DNA of 64,000 bases from Plecoglossus altivelis (Eukaryota > Chordata > Actinopteri > Osmeriformes > Plecoglossidae): assembly GCA_036571765.1 (NCBI GenBank), contig BROE01000015.1, forward strand, positions 4,320,977-4,384,976, in the 5' to 3' direction. The translations under genes and the position numbers were made by a program. Below the pieces are notes generated by a model. The model did not search any database. It saw only the letters and a program-made list of their open reading frames with translations, and was not told where the DNA came from. Shown here in pieces: positions 1-10,447 of the stretch. Each line of letters begins with the position of its first letter. Position 1 is the stretch's first letter.

Positions 1-100
1 CTTTTAAGCTTGTCTGTGTGTGGTCCTTGGTGCGCCAGTGTTGGTGCGTACCCCATGTGTGAGTGTATAGCCCAGGGTGGTGAGCATGCATCTACTGTAC

Positions 101-287
101 CCTGGTCAGTTTTTGTGGCTGGCTTCCAGTTCTCTGCACTGATCACAGGCAGGCACACTTGGCCCTTCTCATCGATGTTGGGGTGGTAGATCTTTGTCTT
201 GAACGTGATCTTGGGGGGTTTGAAGGGGTACTCAGCAGGAAAGATGATCTCAATCCGAAATGCCCCTTTGTCATATGGCGGGTTGTC
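101..287 (-). CDS. ube2l3: ube2l3 coding exon 3 (catalytic core)
   Basis: A 187-nt exon of 62 codons plus one base, from DNPPYDKG to KPATKTDQ. It contains the HPN motif and the active-site Cys86. The acceptor is caaatag; the donor after the split Val codon is gtacag. The next exon is outside the window. Confidence 0.96.
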
Positions 288-1887
288 CTATTTGAGCAGA
301 AAATGAGAGGGGAAATGATGGGGGAGAATGATGCTGTGTAAGAAACGACTATGACGGCAAGTTGATCGGGCAAACGAGTATCCATGTACATGAAGACGTC
401 TGAATTGTCAAAGTTCAACGATACCGGTGAGATTAGCTGCTGTGAGACAACTTACTGGGACAATAAGGCCTTGCCAAGTCAAAATATTTGAATCATCCAC
501 TTGAATGTTGCGGAAGTTTTTCATTCCAGATTTGCGGATTTCATCAAGTTCCTGTGAAGTATAAGAGAAAACCATCAGCAGCACACCAACATAGTAATCC
601 TTCTTAGAGCACTTGACCAAGTAGATGGAGTATAAGAAATGGAAAGTCTGTAAAGACAGTAATTCACTCAAACATATCTATACCTATGCAAAACCAAGTT
701 GTGTCTTACTAGAATCCTACTAGAATTGTCACTAGAACATTGCAATGGATCAAACAGACTTGGTTAGCCCTATTTTATTATTTTTTCCACAATCTCTCTT
801 CCTGGGGATGCCACGCCCCTAATATTGGGAAGTTAACATAAAATACCCAAAACACCATCAACACATTTCTATTTCACAGCTATAGTCTACTTCACTTGAC
901 TCCAAACAAACTCAATCCAGTCATTGTCAAGTGATGATTCTCTTAGCAGCTTAACTAGCTGTGTGATCAAAGTTAAATTGAGGAGTTCAATTTACACATC
1001 TTTCTTTGAATGTGTATTTCCTCGCCTGTAATTAGTAGTTAATAGATCGGGCTTGTTAGGTAATGTCAACGTTTGTTACAGTTAGCTAGTTACTGTAACA
1101 CGAGTCAAAATTTCGCAACCAAAAGCAACCATCATAATTTATATAACAGTGTTAGTATCACGGTACTAGTACCTGACTCGCTAACGTTATTCAATTCGTT
1201 GAGATGATAGATCGTACTGTTGAAAGTCAATAAAGTTGCCGAGTTATTACAAATCGCAAACTAGTAAACCGATGGCTTTCAATGCTGTTAACCTTAACAC
1301 TTACCAAATGATCGTTTTGCCTGTATTGTACTAAATAGGTAGTTAGCTTGTGTAGCTAGGCTACATTGAGTGCGCAAAAAGCTAGCCACTGGCTAGTAGC
1401 TAACTAGCAACTTCCCCATTGTAGCAAACACTCTTGTGACTGGCTAACTAGGCTCTAGCAAGCTAAATCGAAACATAGTTAATGTATAATTGAAAATAAC
1501 TTAACAACAATATGAATTTGACAGACGGATCTGGATATGACCAAAAAGTTAGATAGTGTAGAAAGTATCAGCTATTTGGAAGTAATGTCATGAGCCGGTG
1601 CTTCGTCACTCGTTCCCGGTGGAGCTAGCTAGTTAGCCACCTAGACTAGCATCATTAAAGTAGCTAGCTAGTAATGTGTCTGGTTAGCCTTGATTCCGTC
1701 TGCAGTTCTTCTTTCACTTTCTGACTAGGCCTACATCGCACGACGACACACTCACAGTGAACGACACTTCTTCGTATAATTGTGGATTTATTTCTTCAAT
1801 ACAATATAGACTTAAAGTAATGTGACTAAAAACGATTATTTGATTTCTAAGCAAATGTACCTTATGCAGCCTCCTGCTCGCCGCCAT
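101..1887 (-). CDS. ube2l3: ube2l3, ubiquitin-conjugating enzyme E2 L3 (UbcH7), 5' three coding exons; 3' end off window
   Basis: Cytosolic and nuclear E2 enzyme that takes ubiquitin from E1 as a cysteine thioester and passes it to HECT and RING-between-RING E3 ligases. Three spliced exons give residues 1-103 of a protein that is 154 aa in human. They match human UBE2L3 nearly throughout: MAASRRLHK, then the segment ending TWQGLIVP, then DNPPYDKGAF through PATKTDQ. The catalytic Cys falls in GQVCLPV and counts to residue 86, the known active site. The HPNI segment ahead of it is the usual E2 catalytic-core signature. All splice sites are GT-AG with phases matching the human gene. The final exon, about 50 residues, is left of base 1. 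Differences from human (M8H, N to I in RIEIIFPAEY) are conservative. Teleosts often have two ube2l3 copies; which one this is cannot be told. Confidence 0.97.
456..551 (-). CDS. ube2l3: ube2l3 coding exon 2
   Basis: A 96-nt exon of 32 codons running from ELDEIRKSG to TWQGLIVP. The acceptor is ttcacag and the donor gtaagt. It encodes the end of helix 1 and the first beta strands of the E2 fold. The intron to exon 1 is about 1.3 kb. Confidence 0.95.
1861..1887 (-). CDS. ube2l3: ube2l3 coding exon 1
   Basis: Encodes MAASRRLHK (human MAASRRLMK) and is followed by donor gtacat at 1860-1855. The first ATG sits in the context cacgATGGCGGCG, whose reverse complement resembles a YY1 site. It is phase 0 to exon 2. 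Confidence 0.93.
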
Positions 1888-1970
1888 CGTGGAATTACTG
1901 TCTATACCCAGAATACACAGCGAAGAGGCGGCATCTCTGGAACGGAATCTTGCATTCCAGTTTAGATTTT
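1888..1970 (-). promoter_or_regulatory. ube2l3 5' UTR / TSS region
   Basis: Sequence immediately upstream of the ube2l3 ATG on the minus strand. It is richer in GC and CpG than its surroundings and shows no TATA box, as expected for a housekeeping gene. The exact TSS is inferred only from position. The adjoining first intron (552-1860) is AT-rich with many gctagc/gttagct words and nothing recognisable. Confidence 0.4.
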
Positions 1971-4900
1971 TTTTAATGCCCTTTGACAACATTAAATCAC
2001 AAGCCATCGCCATATAATACAAATCATACCATGTGAATGATAAATTTCACTACCTATTGTATTAAATCAAATATGGCAATTGTAGCCTATTGAAGTGCGA
2101 GGTTTTGTTACACACTCGATCACTTAGTCAACTAGTTTTTATAAACCTGAGTGCAACTGTGATAAACTAAGGCTATACCTACCTCGAAAGTTGATGTTGA
2201 CCCCGACTTTAACTTCACTCTGGCCGTTTTTATGTAGACAATCTGCCCCATTGCGGTAATTACTTTTCATCTAATAACAACAAATATGATATAATAGTTG
2301 TACATAATGGACATTTCTTATTCCTTGCTATGCTAATATTTACCTTATATCGTCCATTGAATTAGCCCCTATGGTAGGCATTGGTGTCTGAAGGCATAAA
2401 ATAGTCGATGCATGGTTCCCATTCACATACAGGATGCAGCCCAGTCATAAATCATTTGGAAAAACTACAGAGGTATGAGCCTATTCACTGCCTTTCACCA
2501 CAGGTCTGTATATAGAGGAGGATGCATTCAAAGCTGTATTCAGATTCACAAATCTGGTATTCTTATCTGAGCTAACTCCTGTGAAGTGGTTGTTTTACTG
2601 GCCTTTTCTCACTCTGTATTTTACACATTTTAGTGCATGGAGGATAATTAAACCAACGTTTACAGATATATAAGTAGGTATACTTGGCATACTTTGGTAT
2701 ACTATCGAGTACTCTATTAAAAACACAATTTGGTGTTAATTTTGTCCTTAAAATTTTATACTTCCATCCACATATATTGGAAAATGTTTCAGTGAATGAA
2801 CAATGAACTGTTGAAAGCTTACAATGTAGGCTAGCCTACTATCTTGTTTGAGATTACCATAAAAATATAGAGTTTCATACTTCATAAACATACGTGTATG
2901 TGATTGGTGAAAGTAAACAGTCTACCACTTTCAAATTAATTGGGCCTGTTCCAGATTGGAGTAGGCTAATATAGTATAGCCTACTATATCTTAGACGTGT
3001 GCTTTATCTCGTGTAGACAAAACATGCAGAATATACCCTATTGGTGTACAGGCGCATGTAGGTCTAGGCTACATGGGCTGAGTTGATTAAACAAATGAAT
3101 CAATTCAAATCAACCACACATCGGCATGATGTGTGGTTGATGTGAGTAGGTATTTATCACTTTGTGCCATTTAAGACAAGTGGAGGTACAGGTAGGCTAA
3201 GAAATGTTTTGTATTGGTTTTGTCTCTTGACAGTTTCCTAACCCTATTTTAAGTTAACGATTCCAACCAAAAACAAATCAGTCATAATCCTTAAGGCTTA
3301 AACGAAACCCCAATATGACCCAGGGCCGGTATATATTTACTGTGCTGTCAGGTATGGAATGACAGTTAAACATTCCTTTGGCACATATTTGTAGTCTGCC
3401 GTAAGTGAAGCTCCGGGTGCTCTGTTGCCTCCCTGCCTTTTCAGAGGACTTTTATTTAAATTAGGTCAAGGGTTAGGATAGGCCTTCCAGCGTATCAACC
3501 CTCTGCATCTGCATTCTGCAAGATGGCGTGCGAAGGGGTATGAGGGGCGATGAGGTGGAAAGGCTGGATGGTAACCTATATTATAACGCTTTCATTGATG
3601 AAACAAGGTAATATACGTTTTCCCTCAACTTGTTCAATGTATGTAAATCTTGCTAAACCTTGGTCGTGTTCCATAGATGCTCGTTTTAAAAATCTTTTTT
3701 AATTTTTTTATAAGTCTTGGACTGCGAATACCGTGCTCCGTGAGCCTGAATTTCGATTCAGGTTCGCAACTCGAGTTACCATTGCACCTATCTACACCAA
3801 TAGCAAATTGTTTACGTTCTACGTTGCTCTTTATTGTGCATTGTATGCTTATTTGTTACAAGTATTATCAATTTATATTATCAGTAGCCCCTGCATTTTG
3901 TTGACTAAAAAGCATTTGACACTCTAAAAATATTCGGCGATGGATCTATTAACAGCCTTGTTTTTTTTCTTCTTGGCGCATCACGTAGGAGCTGGTGTAT
4001 CTGAAAGGTGTATCGTATAGTCTACTTTCGTACACTGTGATCTCACCGTAAATTTAATACAGATAAAGCCAACATTATAAAGCTGCGTTAATGCTCGGGG
4101 ATTTTATGTGGAAGCGTAAACCCGATGTGTTTGTCATTCAAAACAGCCTGCGAAAGCTTTTGCCTATGCGGCCATGCATTGACCTACCGCAGTACAGGGA
4201 AAAATCTGTCTCGTTAATTCAAAGACGGTATGTTAGCTGTATAGATGATCATATTCGGTTTGACGCCCAAACGCGCATATGCACACAATACAGGTGGATA
4301 ATCATATCAAATGTGACAGTAGATTTAGATTTGTATTATTTGTGTTGTTTGCTTCTCTGAATTTGAGACACTAGCCCTGCAACACAGGCTGAAGTCCAAA
4401 CCGAATTACCCTAATTGAATGTTTTTTTTAACACTAATTACAAAACGTTAAATTTCACACCCTCTGCTTCTATTTATCTTTGAATACACTCATGCAGATC
4501 CCAAAATAGTTTATTTTGATTTATTTTGCATAAACATGCTACAAACATGACAGATACTCTACCTGAGGGTAGTATTCTGTTTCGAATTGTACCAAAGGAC
4601 AATTTGATTTAAAGAAGGGTGTGTTGGTTAGTGCCTAAATGCATGACATAAGTATACAGAACAATATGTACACCTTTGAAGTTTATTGAAACCTTATGCG
4701 GTTATTGTTGCTTTCTGTGTTTGAAGCAGCATAAGGTCTCTTGTTCCTTTTATTATATCATCTATATCTCTAAGACAGGGGAGTTAGAGATAAGCCCAAA
4801 TGTTCCAAACTCATGGTTAGTTAAAAGTTATTTTAGGGTTTGTGCCTCTACTGTAGACTAAATTTTATGTTCACCATAGATACAGTGGATATCCATCTGT

Positions 4901-7182
4901 AAAATATACATAAATATTTGGAAGAGTAATACAAGTAATTATAGCTACCTGACTATAAAATTGTGAAAATGTATTTATTGTAGTGTGTCAAGAAAGCCCT
5001 AATGGTGCTGTATGAAAGAAAGCATTGTTGTTGTTTTTAATGACTGAGTGAAGAGGAGTCATGTGGTCCATCAGGTCCTGTATGAATACTTAAAGGCAAC
5101 CATTTCCCATTTCTCACTTGAGGTTTTCTTTCTCTGGTAAACCTCCAGCATGATCAATGAGATTAAATAAGAGTTTGACACACCAAGGCAAAGGTACATT
5201 GGATTTTAGGCCTTTTAATTGTCTGACCACTGCATCTATTTGAGTTAGTGGACTGACCCAAATCACTATTATTGTCCATGCTCTATGATATTTAGTGAAA
5301 TCAGGTCATTTCTGAAGGCGTTTGCATAGTCTGTGAACGCCAGTCATATGATTCTATCCTGCTAATGCCCTGGGTATGACTTTATAGGCAACCACGGGCC
5401 TGTAAATGGGAGGCAAAAAAGGAAAATTCATAGCTTGCTTGATCATTTTGACACCAGTCATACAGTTTTAAAGAATGATTTAAAGAGGTACCATTGACAT
5501 TTATGCATTAATACTCATGCATAGTTGTTGACTGTCTTGTCTGCCTTTGGCCTTAGAACACAGAATTTCATGCATAGTCTGTCTTCACTTTTAATGTAGC
5601 TGGTTTACCAGATTAATATTTCCTCATGGTACCATAGCTCTGTGGGCTTTAGATTTGTGTTCCAGCTTACCCTAAGGCAATCAGTAGTGCTGTTGGGTGA
5701 AATGGCTCCTATGGTATGGCCTAAGCTTGTTTACCTTGAGCTGTTGCTCATACTTGGTGACTAATTCCCCCACCTAACCTTGCAAGAAGCATGTTCAATG
5801 GCTTTGCCTTGTTTTGACAAGAGGAATTGCACCAGTACCCAATTTCCTTTGTGATTGAGCGGATACTCAAACTCCAATGTTCATTGTGCGATACAAAATT
5901 AATTCAAATAGAATAATTATGCAACCTTTTCTGATTGTTTTGTTTTGTATTGAAAGGGAGGATTGGCGGATGGCTGTCTATTGCCTTATCAACTTCAGTG
6001 TGAGAATCTTCATCACAGTGCTCAAACGTGTATTTTTAGAAGGAAAGTGGGTTTCATGTTCCTTTATCAATCTTTGCCAAAACAGATGTTTCTCCTTCTT
6101 ATCAGGGAAAAATCATCCTGTTCTAATGCTAAAAATACACAGGCGTGGTGTCATTTGCTGCACTATATTTGGGAGTATGAGGTAGAGATGAAGGTATTGA
6201 GTTGTTTCATTCATTGACCCTTGAATGATCTTAAAAGTGAGCGATCCCTGTTAACAACTGCAGCTTATTCCAAAGGAGCTGTTTGTTACAGGAACATTAA
6301 TAAGATTTTTATGGGGCCTTACCTCTAGAGAATTTGCCTGTTTTTAAAATGATACAGTAGGCTGTAATCAGTTGTAGTTTACTGCCTTCGGATGTTCTGC
6401 ATGTGTATCTTAGATCCGCCCTGCCTTGTGGACAGACCCAATGCTTGTGCTTGTTAAAAAACAAACAAAAAAAAACCTAAATATTAAAACCACGGAGCAG
6501 TTTGCTTCTGCATAACATATTTGCCCAGTTGTCAAAGGCATACACATGCTTTCAAATTCCTCATTGTACTATATCGGCAACATATAATATGACTTGGAAA
6601 AAAGAAGAAAAGATTATGGAAACCAGAGACGTTTTTTACCATCTCAGGAGGTCTATTTATAGTGGATCAGACTCCAACAGTCATTACTGGCAGTGTAGAT
6701 AATACAGTAGAACTGTCTTTGACTGTGCTGAGGTGGCTGCAGAAGTGATAATCTTATATGGATAGCTATCAGGGTAGTGCTGCTCCCCTAAAATTGAACA
6801 GTGGCAGAGGAGATAGAGAAACTAGTGGCCAGGGTGGGGCACAACTTTCTATTTTTACCATGCATCTATGGTCTGCCTGTAGAAGCTTTTTAAAGATTTG
6901 TTTGTGTTTGTGGAAATGGTGTTCTACCCAAGAATTGATCCAAAATAGTTTGAGGCCTTTTCTCAGGGCAGTGCATTTGGGGCATTGCTGGAATTTCAGA
7001 AACATGTCTGAACCTGCAAGGGCCAGGTCTGCCAGACAGAATGATGTCTGCACACTATTGTAAGTTTGTTTCTTGCAGTGTTCTACCATAGCCAGTTCTA
7101 GCTCATTAGGCTCTCGTCTACGCAGCTCTCCACTCTTTGTTTAGCTGTCAGAATGACAGTTCGTCCCTCTTTGTCCATCCAG
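1971..7182. other. intergenic between divergent ube2l3 and hic2; likely holds hic2 5' non-coding exon(s)
   Basis: About 5 kb, AT-rich, with no open frame that resembles a known protein. ube2l3 reads left and hic2 reads right, so regulatory DNA for both may lie here. Open frames in it (for example at 4091-4360 and 5877-6217) lack homology or splice logic and look like chance. The hic2 coding exon begins with a splice acceptor at 7181-7182, so a non-coding first exon must lie upstream; the best candidate is near 3.5 kb. Confidence 0.6.
3500..3590 (+). promoter_or_regulatory. possible hic2 first exon / promoter with YY1-like site
   Basis: AAGATGGCG at 3520-3528 matches a YY1/initiator-type motif. 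It sits in a locally GC-rich patch and is followed near 3570 by a possible splice donor (ggatg then gtaacc). Its distance and orientation suit a hic2 non-coding first exon. The short frame from its ATG stops after six codons. This is inference from motif and context only. Confidence 0.2.
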
Positions 7183-7205
7183 GTGTTTAAACCAAAGTGT
7201 GCGTG

Positions 7206-7424
7206 ATGGAACATCCAAATTATGCCAAGCAGCTGCTGCTGCAGATGAACCAGCAGCGATCCAAAGGTTACCTGTGCGATGTCATCATCGTGGTGGAGAA
7301 CGCTCTGTTCCGTGCCCACAAGAATGTCCTGGCAGCCAGCAGCAGCTACTTCAAGTCCCTGGTTCTCCACGACAACCTCATCAACCTCGACACAGAGATG
7401 GTCAATCCTGCTGTGTTCCGACAG
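7206..7424 (+). CDS. hic2: hic2 coding exon A (N-terminal BTB)
   Basis: A 219-nt coding part of an exon whose acceptor is at 7181-7182. It encodes residues 1-73, from MEHPNYAKQ to PAVFRQ, and ends with donor gtcagt in phase 0. A 119-nt intron (7425-7543) follows, splitting the BTB fold. Confidence 0.93.
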
Positions 7425-9058
7425 GTCAGTAGCCCAGCCATTTCACAACCTCACTCTATAAACAATATTTCAGTCAATGGAGATTTTTTTTTGTTCTCCA
7501 AAATTGTTAAATCAAACTGACGCTGTACTATCTATTTCTCCAGGTTTTGGACTTTATCTACACAGGGAATTTGGCAAACTCTGACTCGGGCAGTGACCAT
7601 AGTATGTCTGCACTCCTAACTGCAGCGTCATATCTCCAGCTGACGGACCTGGCAGCCATGTGTCGCAGGAGACTGAAACGCAACGGCAGGACAAGCTCCA
7701 GCAAGATTCCCACCTCCACAACCTCCCCAATCTCCAACGGACGTTTCTCTCACCCTCAGCGCCTGTCCTCCACCCCCCTCAGGGTCGCCCACAACAACCA
7801 CTACCATCACTCAGGTTCCAGGGAAGTCGAAAAGAGCCACAGCCAGAAACGGGATGGGCGTTTAAAGGAGGATCTGTCAGAGGAGGAGGTGTTTATCTCA
7901 GGCTCACGTTGCATGTCTCTCAGCCCTTCTGCTGGTGATGGGGTCAACAATGGTGTGGACGCAGGGCTTGGTCTGGGCCTGGACCTATCCAAAAAGAGTC
8001 CTTCAGGAAGTACAGCAACTGAGGAGGTGAGCCCTAGCAGCCTCGCCCAAGGCTCGCCGCCCTCTGGCTCCCCTTCTACAACCAACAGTGCCTCCTTTGA
8101 GTATACACCCGCAAACCCCATAACTGCTAGCATCAAACCAGGTCAAGAATCGGGAGAGGATAAAAGGCTTGCTCCAAAGACCACCACAGACCTCCTGCAG
8201 AGGGCCACTCACAAAAGGCCCAGACCCAGGAGCGTGGGCACGAAGGTAGGGGAACCTAAGACACCGTTGCCAAATGGTCTGGGAAAGAGCCGAGGCACAC
8301 GTGGAGTGGAGCTGAGCCACAGGGGTGACAGTGTGTCACCAGAGCTGGGGGAAGGAGACGGGGAGGAGAATGGTCTGGAACACAGTGAGGAGAGTGGCCA
8401 GAGTGAGAGTGAGGGGGGAAGACAAAACCAAAAACGAAATGCCAATTACATATACCGACAGCCCCTGCAGAGCTTTGAGCCGCCCTTGGGGGACAACCTG
8501 TACGTATGTATCCCTTGTGGCAAGGGCTTCCCCAGTTCTGAGGAGCTCAATGCCCATGTGGACAGGCATACAGAGGACGAGCTGTTCATCAAGAAAGAGG
8601 AGGACGAGGACGAGGAGGAAGACGAAGGTGTGTCACCAAAGGAAGAGGACCAAGATGACCCCGAAGATCTGAGGTCACAAATAATGGAGACTGAACCAGA
8701 CACGGATGGCTCCCCACCTTGTTACAACTGCACCATCTGCAGCAAAAGCTACAAGGACCCAGCATCATTGCGCCAACACGAGAAGAGCCATTGGCTGAGC
8801 CGGCCCTTCCCATGTAACATCTGTGGCAAGCTGTTCACCCAGCGGGGCACCATGACGCGGCACATGCGCAGTCACCTGGGCCTTAAGCCTTTTGCTTGCG
8901 AGGAGTGTGGCATGCGCTTCACGCGCCAGTACCGTCTGACGGAGCACATGCGTGTCCACTCGGGAGAGAAGCCCTATGAATGTAAGCTATGCGGTGGAAA
9001 GTTCACCCAGCAACGCAACCTTCTCAGCCATCTGAAGATGCACTCCTCACCCAGTTAG
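7206..9058 (+). CDS. hic2: hic2, BTB/POZ and zinc-finger transcriptional repressor (Hypermethylated in cancer 2)
   Basis: Nuclear sequence-specific repressor of the HIC family. The two exons encode 577 aa (human HIC2 is 615 aa). Residues about 10-118 form the BTB/POZ dimerisation domain; its segments KGYLCDVIIVVENALFRAHK and VLHDNLINLDT match HIC2 better than HIC1. GLDLSKK at residues 218-224 is the HIC-family CtBP-recruitment motif. An acidic stretch lies at about 423-449. Five C2H2 fingers start near residues 395, 469, 497, 525 and 553, the last four in tandem, and the protein ends SSPS. The start is the ATG shortly after the acceptor at 7182; it aligns with the human PDMELPSHSKQ start region. 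The neighbour ube2l3 is also next to HIC2 in human 22q11.21. Confidence 0.95.
7544..9058 (+). CDS. hic2: hic2 coding exon B (BTB end, CtBP motif, zinc fingers)
   Basis: Begins VLDFIYTGNL after the acceptor ttctccag and runs without interruption to TAG at 9056-9058. It encodes residues 74-577: the rest of the BTB domain, the disordered repression region with GLDLSKK, and all five zinc fingers. Confidence 0.95.
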   Translation, partial: VLDFIYTGNLANSDSGSDHSMSALLTAASYLQLTDLAAMCRRRLKRNGRTSSSKIPTSTTSPISNGRFSHPQRLSSTPLRVAHNNHYHHSGSREVEKSHSQKRDGRLKEDLSEEEVFISGSRCMSLSPSAGDGVNNGVDAGLGLGLDLSKKSPSGSTATEEVSPSSLAQGSPPSGSPSTTNSASFEYTPANPITASIKPGQESGEDKRLAPKTTTDLLQRATHKRPRPRSVGTKVGEPKTPLPNGLGKSRGTRGVELSHRGDSVSPELGEGDGEENGLEHSEESGQSESEGGRQNQKRNANYIYRQPLQSFEPPLGDNLYVCIPCGKGFPSSEELNAHVDRHTEDELFIKKEEDEDEEEDEGVSPKEEDQDDPEDLRSQIMETEPDTDGSPPCYNCTICSKSYKDPASLRQHEKSHWLSRPFPCNICGKLFTQRGTMTRHMRSHLGLKPFACEECGMRFTRQYRLTEHMRVHSGEKPYECKLCGGKFTQQRNLLSHLKMHSSPS

Positions 9059-10447
9059 AGACCATGCTGGGCCTTTAGCAACCAATTACCTCATTGTTCG
9101 AAACCTCCTCCTGGGTGTCCAGTGACCTCATTAAGAATGTACCCATCTTTCTGAAGCCTGTCTGGCCATACGTCACATGAGCCTACATGATCTAGTGTTT
9201 TGCCGTGACCTAACTTTTGCAGATGCCCACCTCAGTGCATGCGGAACAACCTCATATCAACCTCATACATTTTTTATTCTTGACCATGGCAGTATACCAA
9301 CACTGGCAAACCAACCTCACAGTCGACCTCTGCATATATACCTCATCCACATGTGAAAGCCAAACAGTACATGCTCGATGTTACTCACCCTGCCCGGACA
9401 ACACTCCTCAGGTAAAACCAAAGACTCCTCCCATCTGAAGATTTTCTCCTTGGGATAGAATTTATTTATTTCACATTTACTGCTTTTTTTTATGAAGCAA
9501 AAGAGTAACCGGACCTTTTTAAAATGATCATAGCTTTGTGAATCCAACCAAACCTCCCCAAAGTCTGACACCATGGCATAGTTATGGCTGTGGCTAGGCA
9601 ACAGGGTATCTACCTTTTTTGGGGCATATTTTACCTCATACCTCAGATGTAGGTTGGATGTGAGACAAGCTTGTCATTTGGACAATGTTAGTAGTGCCAC
9701 GCTGCAGCTGGATTGAGATGACCTACATTTAAATGCAGACTTAAGACACTGGATGCATGGCATCATCATTATCAGGGATGTTTGTAATGCAAGTCTTTTC
9801 CTCTCAATGTCTACTTCTCAAGTCTTACGTAAAAGCCAAATTGAGGGTTCTGAGGTTGAAGATGGTATTTTGTAATGTGAATGTGAAATGGGATAATTTT
9901 ACCTAAATGAGATTGTATTTAGGATGCATTAGTTTGTGGTTTTTGTGGTGTCAATGTGTGTTTAAGTTCCCACGTGTAGGTCTGTGATACTCTCCGCGTT
10001 TTTCTTACAATTATCATTTTGAATGCGCAGTATTGTCATACACATGCACAGTTACCTTATAATCTCTCCTTGTGTCCTGAAAAACCATGTTCATATATTT
10101 GCATGTATTTCCTTTGGAAGTCTTAATATTACGCCAGCTTATTATTGAGAACTGAAAGCTTTCTGCTTAAGTATTATAATGCTACAGAGGAGTGTAGTAA
10201 CTGGTGAAAGTTAAATCCAAAGAGAGAAATTACAACAAGATGACATTAACAAACCCCCAGATAATCACCAAAGTTTTTTCATTAGGAGGGATGTAGGCTA
10301 AACTACTTCCACTTCAATCTTTCCATGCCCACGTCAATTGAACAATTTAGTAGTGTGGCGTTAACCATGGTCCCGCCATAGTCACGTACTGTACTTACTC
10401 CCATTTAATCATATATTTTTGTCTGACCAAAACAAAGGCTAAATAAA
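9059..10447 (+). other. probable hic2 3' UTR
   Basis: Non-coding sequence after the hic2 stop. The first clear AATAAA is at 10442-10447. Longer isoforms ending at later signals (about 14848 or 16675) are possible. No competing gene is seen here. Confidence 0.4.

Noticed and set aside
8003..8445. Long antisense and alternative-frame ORFs over hic2
   Set aside because: They are by-products of the GC-rich hic2 coding exon.
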